Shown: positions 45,769 to 53,540 of the stretch, in pieces
How positions within the stretch are numbered: position 1 is the stretch's first letter
Layout of the letters: each line of letters starts with the position of its first letter
Assembly (NCBI GenBank): GCA_041390365.1
Contig: JAWKQB010000002.1
Location: forward strand, 872,001 to 936,000
Reading direction: 5' to 3'
DNA: 64,000 nt
From: Syntrophotaleaceae bacterium
Lineage (GTDB): Bacteria; Desulfobacterota; Desulfuromonadia; Desulfuromonadales; Syntrophotaleaceae
Program-made: the position numbers and the translations under genes
Notes under the pieces: generated by a model
Seen by the model: the letters and a program-made list of their open reading frames with translations, nothing else
Database searches by the model: none
What the model was told of the DNA's origin: nothing

Positions 45769-46413
45769 ATGGAAGACATTGCCAGACTTATCGCCGGGTT
45801 CCGGCGTTTTCAGGAGAACTATTTTCGTGGGGACACCGAACTCTACGATCAGCTCAAGGAAGGCCAGCAGCCGAGCACCCTGGTGATCGGCTGCAGCGAT
45901 TCCCGGGTCGATCCGGCCATTCTCATGGATTCGGCGCCCGGGGACCTGTTCGTCGTGCGCAATGTGGCCAACCTGGTGCCTCCCTATGAACCGGACGCCG
46001 GTTATCACGGGGTCAGCGCCGCCCTTGAATATGCCGTGCGCAACCTGCGGGTGACCCATATCATCGTTCTGGGACATTCCCAATGCGGTGGTATCGACAG
46101 CCTGATGAAAGGTCCCAAGGACGGCCCGGGAGAATTTATCGGCAGTTGGGTGGGAATCGCCGCTCCGGCTAGGGACGAGGTGCTCGAGAGGTTGTCCGGA
46201 AAATCCGCAGAGCAGCGTCAGCGGGCCTGCGAACAGGCTGCCATTCTGTTGTCGCTCGACAATCTGCTGACCTTTCCCTGGGTGCAGCAGCGGGCTGAGC
46301 AGGGAGATCTTTTCCTGCACGGCTGGTATTTCGATATGGCAAGGGGCGAATTGCTCAGCTATGATGCAGGCAGCGGTGCCTTCCGCTCCCTGGTCCAGCG
46401 GCCCAAGGCCTGA
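45769..46413 (+). CDS. Beta-class carbonic anhydrase
   Basis: Interconverts CO2 and bicarbonate. The 214-residue protein has the zinc ligands Cys42, His103 and Cys106 (VIGCSDSR and LGHSQCGG), plus the catalytic Asp44-Arg46 dyad. Length and motifs fit the CynT/Can group. It is soluble, with no signal peptide. A strong ribosome site (AGGAGA) precedes ATG 45769. Cellular bicarbonate supply for carboxylation is the likely role. Confidence 0.95.
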   Translation: MEDIARLIAGFRRFQENYFRGDTELYDQLKEGQQPSTLVIGCSDSRVDPAILMDSAPGDLFVVRNVANLVPPYEPDAGYHGVSAALEYAVRNLRVTHIIVLGHSQCGGIDSLMKGPKDGPGEFIGSWVGIAAPARDEVLERLSGKSAEQRQRACEQAAILLSLDNLLTFPWVQQRAEQGDLFLHGWYFDMARGELLSYDAGSGAFRSLVQRPKA

Positions 46414-46448
46414 ATCATCTCCCTCCCTTTTCATTTGCAGGGGGAACG

Positions 46449-47555
46449 GTGCGCAAACCTGACCATCTGTTTCGTTACCTGGAACCCACCTTTTTCGCCG
46501 GCCTGCTCGACGATCCGGTGCTGCTGATCCGGATCAGACCCTTGGGGCGGAATCTTCTTTTCGATTGCGGGCAGATCCATCACTTGGCCAAACGGGTGCT
46601 GAAGCAGATTGATGCCATTTTCATCAGCCATGCCCACATGGATCATTTCATGGGGATCGACACCTTTATCCGCCATGTGCTGGTCTCGCCCCGAACCTTT
46701 GATCTGTTCGGGCCTCCCGGCCTTGCGGACAAGCTGCAGTACAAACTGGGCGGGTACGACTGGAATCTTGCCGAGCACTTCTGGTGCAGTCTCCGTGTTC
46801 ATGAAGTCTGGGAGGACCGGATTGTCCTCTGGGTGTTTTCCGGCCCTGAGGGGTTTGCCCGGAATCTCGAAGGGGAGCTTGAGCGTGGCGATGCGGTTAT
46901 CTATCAGAACGATTATCTGCGGGTCGAGGCCCGCCTGGCAGATCACAAGATCCCCGTGTTAATGTTCCGCTGCCGTGAGCGACCCTCCTTCTCCATCGAC
47001 GAATCCGCTCTGGAAGCGGCCGGTCTGGTTTGCGGACCCTGGCTGGCGGAATTGAAAAGGCGTTTTTACCGAAGGTTTGCCGAAAAGTCTCCTCTGCGCG
47101 TACCCTGCCGGGACGGAGACGGCAAGGTCGAAAAGCTGGTCGATGCGGCCGAACTGTATCGCCGGATTCGCAGGGTACGCCCCTCCGCCAGTCTCGGCTA
47201 TATCACCGATGTCGGCTTCACCGGAAGCAACCTCGCCCGCATGGAAAGTTTTCTGCAGAAAACATCGCTGCTGATTGCCGAATGCGCCTTTCTGCGCGAG
47301 GATCTGGACAAGGCCCGCAACTCCTTTCATCTGTGCACCGAGGATTTCAATCTGCTTCTCGACCGCCTGCGCCCCTCCTGTTTCCTGCCGATGCACCTTT
47401 CCAAGACCTACAATGGCCGTACTGATCAGCTTTACCGGGAACTGTCCCCGCCCCAAGGCACGACCCTCCTGAAATTGCCGGAGCATCTCCTGTCGCGGCC
47501 CCTGTTCCCATCCGAGGTACGGTGCCCGGAACCTTATTTTAGAGTCGACTCCTAA
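46449..47555 (+). CDS. Metallo-beta-lactamase-fold protein, RNase Z-like
   Basis: The 368-residue protein has the metal motif HAHMDHFMG near residue 59, later GYITDVGFTGSN near 254, and a C-terminal His in FLPMHLSKTY near 319. This resembles the ElaC/RNase Z superfamily, but with an insertion and without a clear tRNase exosite; function is uncertain (nuclease or other hydrolase). The start is GTG 46449 with GGGGGAA upstream. It follows carbonic anhydrase by 35 bases, probably in one transcript. Confidence 0.75.
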   Translation: MRKPDHLFRYLEPTFFAGLLDDPVLLIRIRPLGRNLLFDCGQIHHLAKRVLKQIDAIFISHAHMDHFMGIDTFIRHVLVSPRTFDLFGPPGLADKLQYKLGGYDWNLAEHFWCSLRVHEVWEDRIVLWVFSGPEGFARNLEGELERGDAVIYQNDYLRVEARLADHKIPVLMFRCRERPSFSIDESALEAAGLVCGPWLAELKRRFYRRFAEKSPLRVPCRDGDGKVEKLVDAAELYRRIRRVRPSASLGYITDVGFTGSNLARMESFLQKTSLLIAECAFLREDLDKARNSFHLCTEDFNLLLDRLRPSCFLPMHLSKTYNGRTDQLYRELSPPQGTTLLKLPEHLLSRPLFPSEVRCPEPYFRVDS

Positions 47556-47566
47556 GGAAAATCCCT

Positions 47567-47640
47567 GACGCCAGGGCGCAAAGGCACCAGGACGTCAGGG
47601 AAAGCCTTGCGGGCCAGGCGATATGGCGCATTGGCGTGAA
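47567..47640. repeat. Imperfect palindromic array of GCGC/CAGG units
   Basis: ACGCCAGGGCGC near 47569 is partly complementary to GGCGCATTGGCGTG near 47625, with related short units between. It resembles the other intergenic arrays in layout only; the unit sequence is different. Confidence 0.5.
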
Positions 47641-47680
47641 AGATTAACAGACCAATTTGCCTCGCTGAGGTTTGAGGTCC

Positions 47681-47716
47681 AAAAAAAAAACCGCCCGCGC
47701 TGGAAACGGCGGGCGG
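47681..47716 (-). terminator. Intrinsic terminator of the chemoreceptor gene
   Basis: Read on the - strand, CCGCCCGC and GCGGGCGG form a perfect 8-bp stem with a 10-base loop, followed by ten T. It lies just after the chemoreceptor stop. Confidence 0.9.
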
Positions 47717-47745
47717 CCTCTCTTCTTTCATTTCTGGGAATGAGA

Positions 47746-49878
47746 TCAGTCCATGATCATTTCGGGGGCGATGCCGATACGGATAGCTCCCCAATGTTTT
47801 CCGGCGACTTTGATCGGCAGGGCGAACTCCGACAGGACTTCACCGGTATCGCGGAGATAGCTGTGGAGCAGCACCGGCTTGGTATTTCTGGCCGACTTGA
47901 GCCCGGCTTTGTCGTCAAACATCCGCTTGTCGCGGCTGTTGGTCCGGTCAGTTTCGTAATCGCCGGTCAACGGGCGGGAGTAGATGCTGTTGTGGGTGGG
48001 CGCATAGCCGTTGGCGTCGACGCAGAGTACGAAGCTGCAACCCTTGGTTTCATTCAGCAGACCGTCGAGCAGGGGCTGGATCCTGGTGGCCAGGGTTTCA
48101 TCGTAGGCGGTCCTGTATTTTTGAGGATTCGTTCCGGGGATCGGCTGGTAGTTCTGGTCGAAAACATTGACCCCTCGGCTGTTCATTTCCTCGATCATGT
48201 CGCGAACCTTGCGGCGCAGATCCATGCCGTTGGTGACGACCACCTCGCCATAGCCTCGGCCGGTCTTGAACCGGGAGTTGTTGCCGAGCAGGGTCTCGGT
48301 GATTTCATACAGGTCCTCGGAGAGGTTTTTGGCTTCCTCCATCAACTGGGCCACCTCCTGGCTGACTTCGTTGATGGTGGTGACCTTGCCGTGGATTTCA
48401 TCGTTGGCTGCCGAAAGTTCTTCCACCGAAGCGGTGATCCCCTGCAACTGGTCGTCATTTCTTTCGAATTCGACGATCATGTCCTTGAAATTGTCACAGG
48501 ACTTGGCCACCGCGGTCTTGGTCACCTGGGCATACTTGGCCACCTCCTTCGACTCGCCGATGGAGGTTTCGATGTGGCCGAGCATCGCGTTGATCTTTTC
48601 GGCGATGTTTTCGCTGGCGATGTTCACCTCTTCGGCCAGCTTCTTGACTTCGTCGGCCACGATGGCAAACCCTTTGCCCGCCTGACCCGCCCGGGCCGCT
48701 TCGATGGCGGCATTCAGTGACAGCAGCGAGGTCTGGGTGGCGATCGACTTGATCAGGGTGACGATCTTCTTGATTTCCTGGGATTCGGCATCCATCTGGT
48801 TGATGGTGCGGGTGTACCCCTCAATCTTGTCGGCCATGCTGTTCATGTGGCCGTTGACGTCCATCAGTTCCTTGAAGGAGGACTTGGCCTTGTCCAGATT
48901 GCTGCTGGTGGAGGCGCAGATCTTCTGAGTGTTGTTGGAGATTTCGCCGTGGGCGGCGGTCGCCTCCTTGCTGCTGGCAAAAATATCGTTGGAGATTTCG
49001 CTCTGCTCGCGGGCGTGGCTGGCCGACACATCAACCTGCTTGATCAGACGCACGGAATTCGATGCGATCTTGACACCCATGCTTCTGACCGCGACGAAAA
49101 TCTCCCGGAGGTTTTCGACGGCCTTGTCGAAGGCGCAGGAAATGCGCCCGATTTCATCCTCACGATTCTGCCCGAGAATGACATCGAAGTTGCCGTTGCC
49201 CAGTTTTTCCATGGCTTCTACGGCTTTTTTGAGAGGCACCGATATCTGGCGGGAAACCATCAGAGTCACGGCAACAGCACCTGCGATCAGAATGAACAGT
49301 ACGGTCAGGGTGCCGAAAAGAATCCGGTTAAGGGTTTTTTGAAGGTCGTCGATATAATGGCCTGCACCGACGACCCAGTTCCACCGGTCCATTTTTTTGA
49401 CATAACTGATTTTGTCGACCGGTTTTTCACTGCCCGGTTTCGGGAAGGCATAGTCGACGAACCCCTGACCTTCTTTGCGGCACAGGTCGACCATTTCGAG
49501 AAACATCGCCTTGTCGTGGGAGTCCTTCGTCTGGGAAAGATCCTGGCCGACAAGGTTTTCCTGGGTCGGGTGCATGATCATGCGCGGCTGCATGTCGTTG
49601 ATCCAGAAATAGTTGTCTTCCCCGAAGCGAAGGGCTTTAACCGCTTCCTTGGCTCTTTCCTGGGCCTCTTCCTCGGAAAGAAGGCCTTGGGCGGCCTGCT
49701 GGGCGTAGTGATCCAGTACGCCCCAGGCCGACTCTACCAGATGTCGCAGTTCCTGACGCCGCCCATCCATGACATTCGTTTTGGCGGAAAAATACATCCA
49801 GGACATGACAAGGGTGAAGATCACCAGCATGCTTCCGCTCAGGAGGAAAATCTTGTAGCTGATTTTAAGGTTTTTCAC
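47746..49878 (-). CDS. Methyl-accepting chemotaxis protein with Cache domain and extra C-terminal domain
   Basis: The 710-residue protein has a transmembrane helix (~8-28), a periplasmic single-Cache sensor (~30-185, with FGEDNYFWINDMQPRMIMHP), a second transmembrane helix (~187-210) and a HAMP domain (~212-265). The signalling hairpin contains LLSLNAAIEAARAGQAGKGF and VVADEVKKLAEE. About 170 residues continue past the hairpin, with DRNGYAPTHN-like and FDDKAGLKSARNT-type motifs, a domain found at the end of some MCPs and resembling a cytosolic sensor. GTG 49878 follows AAGGAG at six bases. No che genes are nearby. Confidence 0.9.
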   Translation of the reverse strand: MKNLKISYKIFLLSGSMLVIFTLVMSWMYFSAKTNVMDGRRQELRHLVESAWGVLDHYAQQAAQGLLSEEEAQERAKEAVKALRFGEDNYFWINDMQPRMIMHPTQENLVGQDLSQTKDSHDKAMFLEMVDLCRKEGQGFVDYAFPKPGSEKPVDKISYVKKMDRWNWVVGAGHYIDDLQKTLNRILFGTLTVLFILIAGAVAVTLMVSRQISVPLKKAVEAMEKLGNGNFDVILGQNREDEIGRISCAFDKAVENLREIFVAVRSMGVKIASNSVRLIKQVDVSASHAREQSEISNDIFASSKEATAAHGEISNNTQKICASTSSNLDKAKSSFKELMDVNGHMNSMADKIEGYTRTINQMDAESQEIKKIVTLIKSIATQTSLLSLNAAIEAARAGQAGKGFAIVADEVKKLAEEVNIASENIAEKINAMLGHIETSIGESKEVAKYAQVTKTAVAKSCDNFKDMIVEFERNDDQLQGITASVEELSAANDEIHGKVTTINEVSQEVAQLMEEAKNLSEDLYEITETLLGNNSRFKTGRGYGEVVVTNGMDLRRKVRDMIEEMNSRGVNVFDQNYQPIPGTNPQKYRTAYDETLATRIQPLLDGLLNETKGCSFVLCVDANGYAPTHNSIYSRPLTGDYETDRTNSRDKRMFDDKAGLKSARNTKPVLLHSYLRDTGEVLSEFALPIKVAGKHWGAIRIGIAPEMIMD

Positions 49879-50500
49879 TGCGCACTCCTTTTTGATTACA
49901 CGGGCAGAGAATGACAAAGAGTAACAAACCTGAAAGCTGACGCCGACCATAAGTCCTGGAGTATCGGCTGGCTATTTGGGTCCGGGGTTTGTGCCCGATA
50001 TATATTTGGTTGCGTGACTTTTAATCATCATGTCAGCAAAAGGCGTGCCCAATGATCTCCATGAGTAAAGAAGCAGCCTCGTTTTCCGCTGCTGTGCCTG
50101 ATGCAGTCACCCGGCCGCCCAATTACCTTTGCGGGCATCCCTCCGGGAATGGCCTTGCAAGAGGCTCGACCGGTGGCAGAGAGAATAAGTCAGACGTTTC
50201 CGAAGTGTGGCATGCCCCGCCGTCATCGCCTCATTTGTGTAGCATGTCTCACTTTTTCCCCTGTCCGGGCCTTTTAGAAAAGACATTTTTTTGTGCCTGG
50301 AAAAAAATTCATGGCCGAAAATCTGACTTGCAACGGAAATTTGACAGGACGGTAACGGCCGGAAGGGGATCCTCGCCAACCTTCATCCACCATTGACAAA
50401 GAATGGGGGAACAGGGTATTAACAACCAAAAAGCCTGACCCAAGCAGGCTGGGCTGGGCAGGGAAAGCCGGATAGTCCGTCCAGCTCAAGGAGAGCTCGT
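49879..50500. other. 622-base gap between divergent genes, no gene found
   Basis: Short frames on both strands (for example 50052-50396 + and 50107-50379 -) lack ribosome sites and family features. A sigma-28-like GCCGATAC lies on the - strand near 49960, but without a proper -35. The promoter of the J-domain gene must lie near its 3' end. Confidence 0.4.
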
Positions 50501-51298
50501 TTGTCCGCTCTTATTTCTGAAGATGAAATAATCAAGGCCTGCCGAACCATTTTCGGACCGGATATTACCCTTTCCCGGGAGTTCCTTGCCTATCTCCAGC
50601 CCAGCGGGGTCAAGTCGGCTTACAGACAGAAAGTCAAGGAGACCCACCCCGATTCCTTCGGCGGCCGCGACATTGGGCAGCAGCAGGAGCAGACAAAACT
50701 TTTCCAGGACCTTCTGGCCGCATACGAAACCGTTTCCGGCTTCTTCAAACAACGGGAAAGCGGACTTTGGGTAGCGTCCACCGACCAGGTTCGTGAATCA
50801 CGCGCACCCCGGCCGGCAGAAAACCCAGGCCACAGCTCGCCCCGGAATGACCCGCCCAAAGGATCCTATTCCAGTTCCTTTTCCTCCGAGAGCTTGCCTT
50901 CGCGTCAACTGGAAATCGGGCTTTTCCTTTATTATCAAGGGATTATTACTTACCGGCAGTTGATCGACGCCCTTATCTGGCAGCGGCGTCAAAGACCCAA
51001 CCTCGGCGATATCGCCCAACGCTGGGGATGGCTGACGGAAAAGGATGTAAAGGCCATACTCTGCCACAGGGGGATCATGGGGCGCTTCGGCCAGAAAGCT
51101 CTTCGTCTGAAGTATCTGACCGACCGCCAGCTCAACACTCTCCTGTTCTTTCAGCGCTCCCGGCAGAAAAAGCTTGGACAGTATTTTGTCGAAAAGGAGA
51201 TTCTTCTGGCTGAAGAGATTGAGCGACTCGTTCAGGAGCAGAAAAACCACAACAGCAGAGCAGCCCTTGAACGTTTTCGCCGCGGCTTCCCCAGATAG
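50501..51298 (+). CDS. J-domain protein with unknown C-terminal region
   Basis: The 265-residue protein has an N-terminal J-like domain (~5-80) with the HPD motif at residues 49-51 (KETHPDSF), which would stimulate an Hsp70. A Ser/Pro-rich linker (~88-130) leads to a helical C-terminal half (~135-255). This half has repeats of a GxL(T/I)xxxL pattern (QGIITYRQLIDALIWQ, WGWLTEKDVKAIL) like MshEN/GspE-N domains. A TTG start follows AAGGAG at seven bases. The client and the role of the C-terminus are unknown. The next gene, the Rossmann-MCP fusion, is 89 bases downstream. Confidence 0.7.
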   Translation: MSALISEDEIIKACRTIFGPDITLSREFLAYLQPSGVKSAYRQKVKETHPDSFGGRDIGQQQEQTKLFQDLLAAYETVSGFFKQRESGLWVASTDQVRESRAPRPAENPGHSSPRNDPPKGSYSSSFSSESLPSRQLEIGLFLYYQGIITYRQLIDALIWQRRQRPNLGDIAQRWGWLTEKDVKAILCHRGIMGRFGQKALRLKYLTDRQLNTLLFFQRSRQKKLGQYFVEKEILLAEEIERLVQEQKNHNSRAALERFRRGFPR

Positions 51299-51387
51299 GG
51301 ACAGGCCTTTCCGATGTCAGGACAAATATTGGAACGACTTATGCAAACCATCCGCCCGTGGAACGAAATATGTGGCGGAGGAGAGCT

Positions 51388-52047
51388 ATGAGCACGATAG
51401 AAGATAGGTCGAAGGTATTGACTCTGGGGATCGTCGGCGGAGGGCGCGGCGGTCTCGAGATGCTCAAGGTGTTTGCCGGAAGTGAAATGGTCAAGGTGGT
51501 TTATCTGGTCGATCGTGATACCCAGGCCATCGGCATGGTCGAAGCCAAGGCGCGCGGCGTCTCCACTCAGACTGATTTGGTGGCCGCCGTCAAGGGACAC
51601 CGAACCGATTTCATCATCGAGGCCACCGGATCGGAAAAGGTTTATGAATTGATCAAGGAAAACCTGCAGCCTGGCACCGAACTGGTCAGCAGCAAAGCTT
51701 CCCTGATGTTCTACAACGTCTTGGCCGAAAACCGCCGCAAAACCAATCAGGCGGTTTTCTCCGAGATGACCACCATCGGTGAAGAAATCTCCCGGAGTAC
51801 CAAAACGGTGAAGAAAGCCCTGTCCGGGATCACCCAGGTGGCGGTCAACCTGGAGATGCTGGCGATCAATGCCGCCATCGAGGCCGCCCGGGCCGGAGAA
51901 AAAGGGCGCAGCTTTTCGGTGGTGGCGGATGCGGTGAAGGGGACCGCCAGCGAAGCCAAGGTGCTTGTCGAGGGGATCGAATCGGTGAACAACAACAATA
52001 TTCAGATGTCGCGGAACCTTGAGGATTTGCTGGAAAAGCTGCATTGA
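51388..52047 (+). CDS. Rossmann-fold domain fused to a chemoreceptor-like signalling helix
   Basis: The 219-residue protein starts with an NAD(P)-binding-type Rossmann domain (~10-120; GIVGGGRGGLEML at 14-26, acidic Asp42 in VYLVDRD, then FIIEATGSEKV). It resembles the N-terminus of aspartate or homoserine dehydrogenases but is cut before a catalytic domain. It passes into a helical stretch with a chemoreceptor tip (MLAINAAIEAARAGEKGRSF at 158-176). VVADAVKGTASEA replaces the usual VVADEVRKLAE. No HAMP, no membrane helix. This may be a cytosolic nucleotide-sensing scaffold. It lies just upstream of nifH with a terminator between. ATG 51388 follows GGAGGAG. Confidence 0.8.
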   Translation: MSTIEDRSKVLTLGIVGGGRGGLEMLKVFAGSEMVKVVYLVDRDTQAIGMVEAKARGVSTQTDLVAAVKGHRTDFIIEATGSEKVYELIKENLQPGTELVSSKASLMFYNVLAENRRKTNQAVFSEMTTIGEEISRSTKTVKKALSGITQVAVNLEMLAINAAIEAARAGEKGRSFSVVADAVKGTASEAKVLVEGIESVNNNNIQMSRNLEDLLEKLH

Positions 52048-52122
52048 TTCCAATCGGTATATCGTTGGTGCTTTCGGCAAGGAGGGGCGGGAAGCGCCAT
52101 TGCAATGCAGAACGGGCCCGAG

Positions 52123-52154
52123 CGGGCAGGAGAAAGCTCCTGCCCGTTTTTTTT
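52123..52154 (+). terminator. Intrinsic terminator before the nif region
   Basis: CGGGCAGGAG (52123-52132) and CTCCTGCCCG (52137-52146) form a perfect 10-bp stem with an AAAG loop and eight T. The stem core GGGCAGGA recurs in the terminators at 57851 and 58028. Confidence 0.93.
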
Positions 52155-52277
52155 ATGTTCCGGCACTCAGTCTGCCGCTTTTTTTTGCATAAAAAATCAG
52201 CGAAGGAACCCTTCAGATCTGCTTCTTTTTAAGAAAAAATATAATAAAAACAGTGATTTGTAGGTTTTTTCAGATTT

Positions 52278-52293
52278 TGGCACGTGACCTGCA
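52278..52293 (+). promoter_or_regulatory. Sigma-54 promoter of nifHDK
   Basis: TGGCAC-GTGAC-CTGCA matches the -24/-12 consensus; the GG (52279-52280) and GC (52291-52292) are exactly ten bases apart. The expected start is near 52304, giving a ~287-base leader with two terminators before nifH. I saw no clear NifA or NtrC enhancer palindrome in the 110 bases upstream. Confidence 0.88.
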
Positions 52294-52312
52294 ATCCTAA
52301 GAGGGCAAATGC

Positions 52313-52384
52313 GGGACACGACGAAGTGGCCCCGACATTCAGGCAATGAAGCCCACCGGGACAGATGCTCCCGCTGGGTTTTTT
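52313..52384 (+). promoter_or_regulatory. nifH leader element 1: paired hairpins overlapping a terminator
   Basis: Hairpin P1: GGGACAC-(GACGAA)-GTGGCCC (52313-52332, one mismatch); its loop has G at 4 but G, not A, at 1. Hairpin P2: GGC-(AATGAA)-GCC (52342-52353), loop A1 and G4. Terminator: CCCA-C-CGGGA pairs with TCCCG-C-TGGG (52352-52378), then six T and a second T-run. The 3' strand of P2 is part of the terminator's 5' strand, so the two cannot form together. This is the ANTAR antitermination layout. Confidence 0.78.
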
Positions 52385-52407
52385 GTTTTTTCCGACGATA
52401 TGAAAGC

Positions 52408-52475
52408 GGCAAAGCCACGGTGGCTTGCCAAGGGGTAAAGGCGCCCCATCCGGACGGTCCGGGTGGGGTTTTTTT
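52408..52475 (+). promoter_or_regulatory. nifH leader element 2: second paired hairpin and terminator
   Basis: P1 is a bulged stem GGCAAAGCC/GGCTTGCC (52408-52429) with a five-base loop ACGGT. P2 is GGGGT-(AAAGGC)-GCCCC (52432-52447), loop A1 and G4. The terminator is an 11-bp stem (52444-52454 with 52458-52468, loop CGG) followed by seven T. P2 and the terminator share 52444-52447. Transcripts must pass both this and element 1 to reach nifH. Confidence 0.75.
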
Positions 52476-52590
52476 ATTCGACCAAGATTTAAACAGGCGA
52501 CAGGCCGGAGCCGAGTTTAACCCAGAAGCCCGGGTTCAGGAACCGGAAGGCCTGCCAAAATTCAAACGCTGCAAAAAAAGGAGTTTCATC

Positions 52591-53466
52591 ATGGCCAAGA
52601 AAATCAGACAACTCGCTATCTACGGCAAAGGCGGCATCGGCAAATCGACCACCACCCAGAATACCGTCGCTGGTCTGGCGTCCCTGGGCAAGAAGGTGAT
52701 GATCGTCGGTTGCGACCCCAAAGCCGACTCCACCCGTCTGATGCTGCATGCCAAGGCGCAGGAAACGGTTATGGACAAGGTCAGGGAACTCGGCACGGTT
52801 GAGGACCTGGAACTTGAGGACGTGCTCAAGACCGGTTTCGGCGGCGTCCGCTGCGTCGAGTCCGGCGGTCCCGAACCCGGTGTCGGCTGTGCCGGCCGCG
52901 GCGTCATCACCGCCATCAACTTCCTCGAGGAGGAGGGCGCCTATACCGATGATCTCGATTTCGTCTTCTACGACGTTCTCGGCGACGTCGTCTGCGGCGG
53001 GTTCGCCATGCCGATCCGGGAGAACAAGGCCCAGGAGATCTACATCGTCGTCTCCGGCGAAATGATGGCCATGTATGCCGCCAACAACATTTGCAAAGGG
53101 ATCGTCAAGTACGCCTCTTCGGGCAGCGTACGGCTCGGCGGCCTGATCTGCAACTCCCGTAACACGGACCGCGAAGCCGATCTGATCGAGGCCCTGGCCA
53201 AGAAGCTCGGAACCCAGATGATCCATTTCGTGCCCCGCGACAACCAGGTGCAGAGGGCGGAACTGCGACGCATGACCGTCATCGAATACTCGCCCGATCA
53301 TCCCCAGGCCAACGAATACCGCGAACTGGCCCGCAAGATCGATGAAAACAAAATGCTGGTTGTTCCCACTCCCCTGACCATGGACGAGCTGGAAGACCTG
53401 CTGCTGGAATTCGGCATCATCGAGGAAGACGACGAAAGCGTAATCGGCAAGGCCGAATCGGCTTGA
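52591..53466 (+). CDS. nifH: Nitrogenase iron protein (dinitrogenase reductase)
   Basis: Delivers electrons to NifDK with ATP hydrolysis and also acts in FeMo-cofactor assembly. The 291-residue protein has Walker A GKGGIGKS at residues 12-19, the cluster ligands Cys100 and Cys135, and Arg103 in GVGCAGRGV, the Arg modified by DraT. Switch motif DVLGDVVCGGFAMPI is present. ATG 52591 follows AAAGGAG; the frame is open from far upstream but those residues are leader. It is first of nifHDK; nifD starts 74 bases after its stop. Confidence 0.98.
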   Translation: MAKKIRQLAIYGKGGIGKSTTTQNTVAGLASLGKKVMIVGCDPKADSTRLMLHAKAQETVMDKVRELGTVEDLELEDVLKTGFGGVRCVESGGPEPGVGCAGRGVITAINFLEEEGAYTDDLDFVFYDVLGDVVCGGFAMPIRENKAQEIYIVVSGEMMAMYAANNICKGIVKYASSGSVRLGGLICNSRNTDREADLIEALAKKLGTQMIHFVPRDNQVQRAELRRMTVIEYSPDHPQANEYRELARKIDENKMLVVPTPLTMDELEDLLLEFGIIEEDDESVIGKAESA

Positions 53467-53540
53467 TCAAAAGCATCATCGGGACGGGCGGCCCGACGCG
53501 GGCCGCCATCCCCTTACAGCCATTGACACAGGAGCATCTC

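Noticed and set aside
49940..49990. Sigma-28 promoter for the chemoreceptor gene
   Set aside because: GCCGATAC resembles the -10, but no TAAA lies at the required distance.
52391..52475. Possible c-di-GMP/cGAMP (GEMM) riboswitch in the nifH leader, from the string GCGGCAAAGCCACGG
   Set aside because: The string falls inside a self-complementary stem (52408-52429), and the rest of the GEMM core is missing. The ANTAR-type fold explains the whole segment better.
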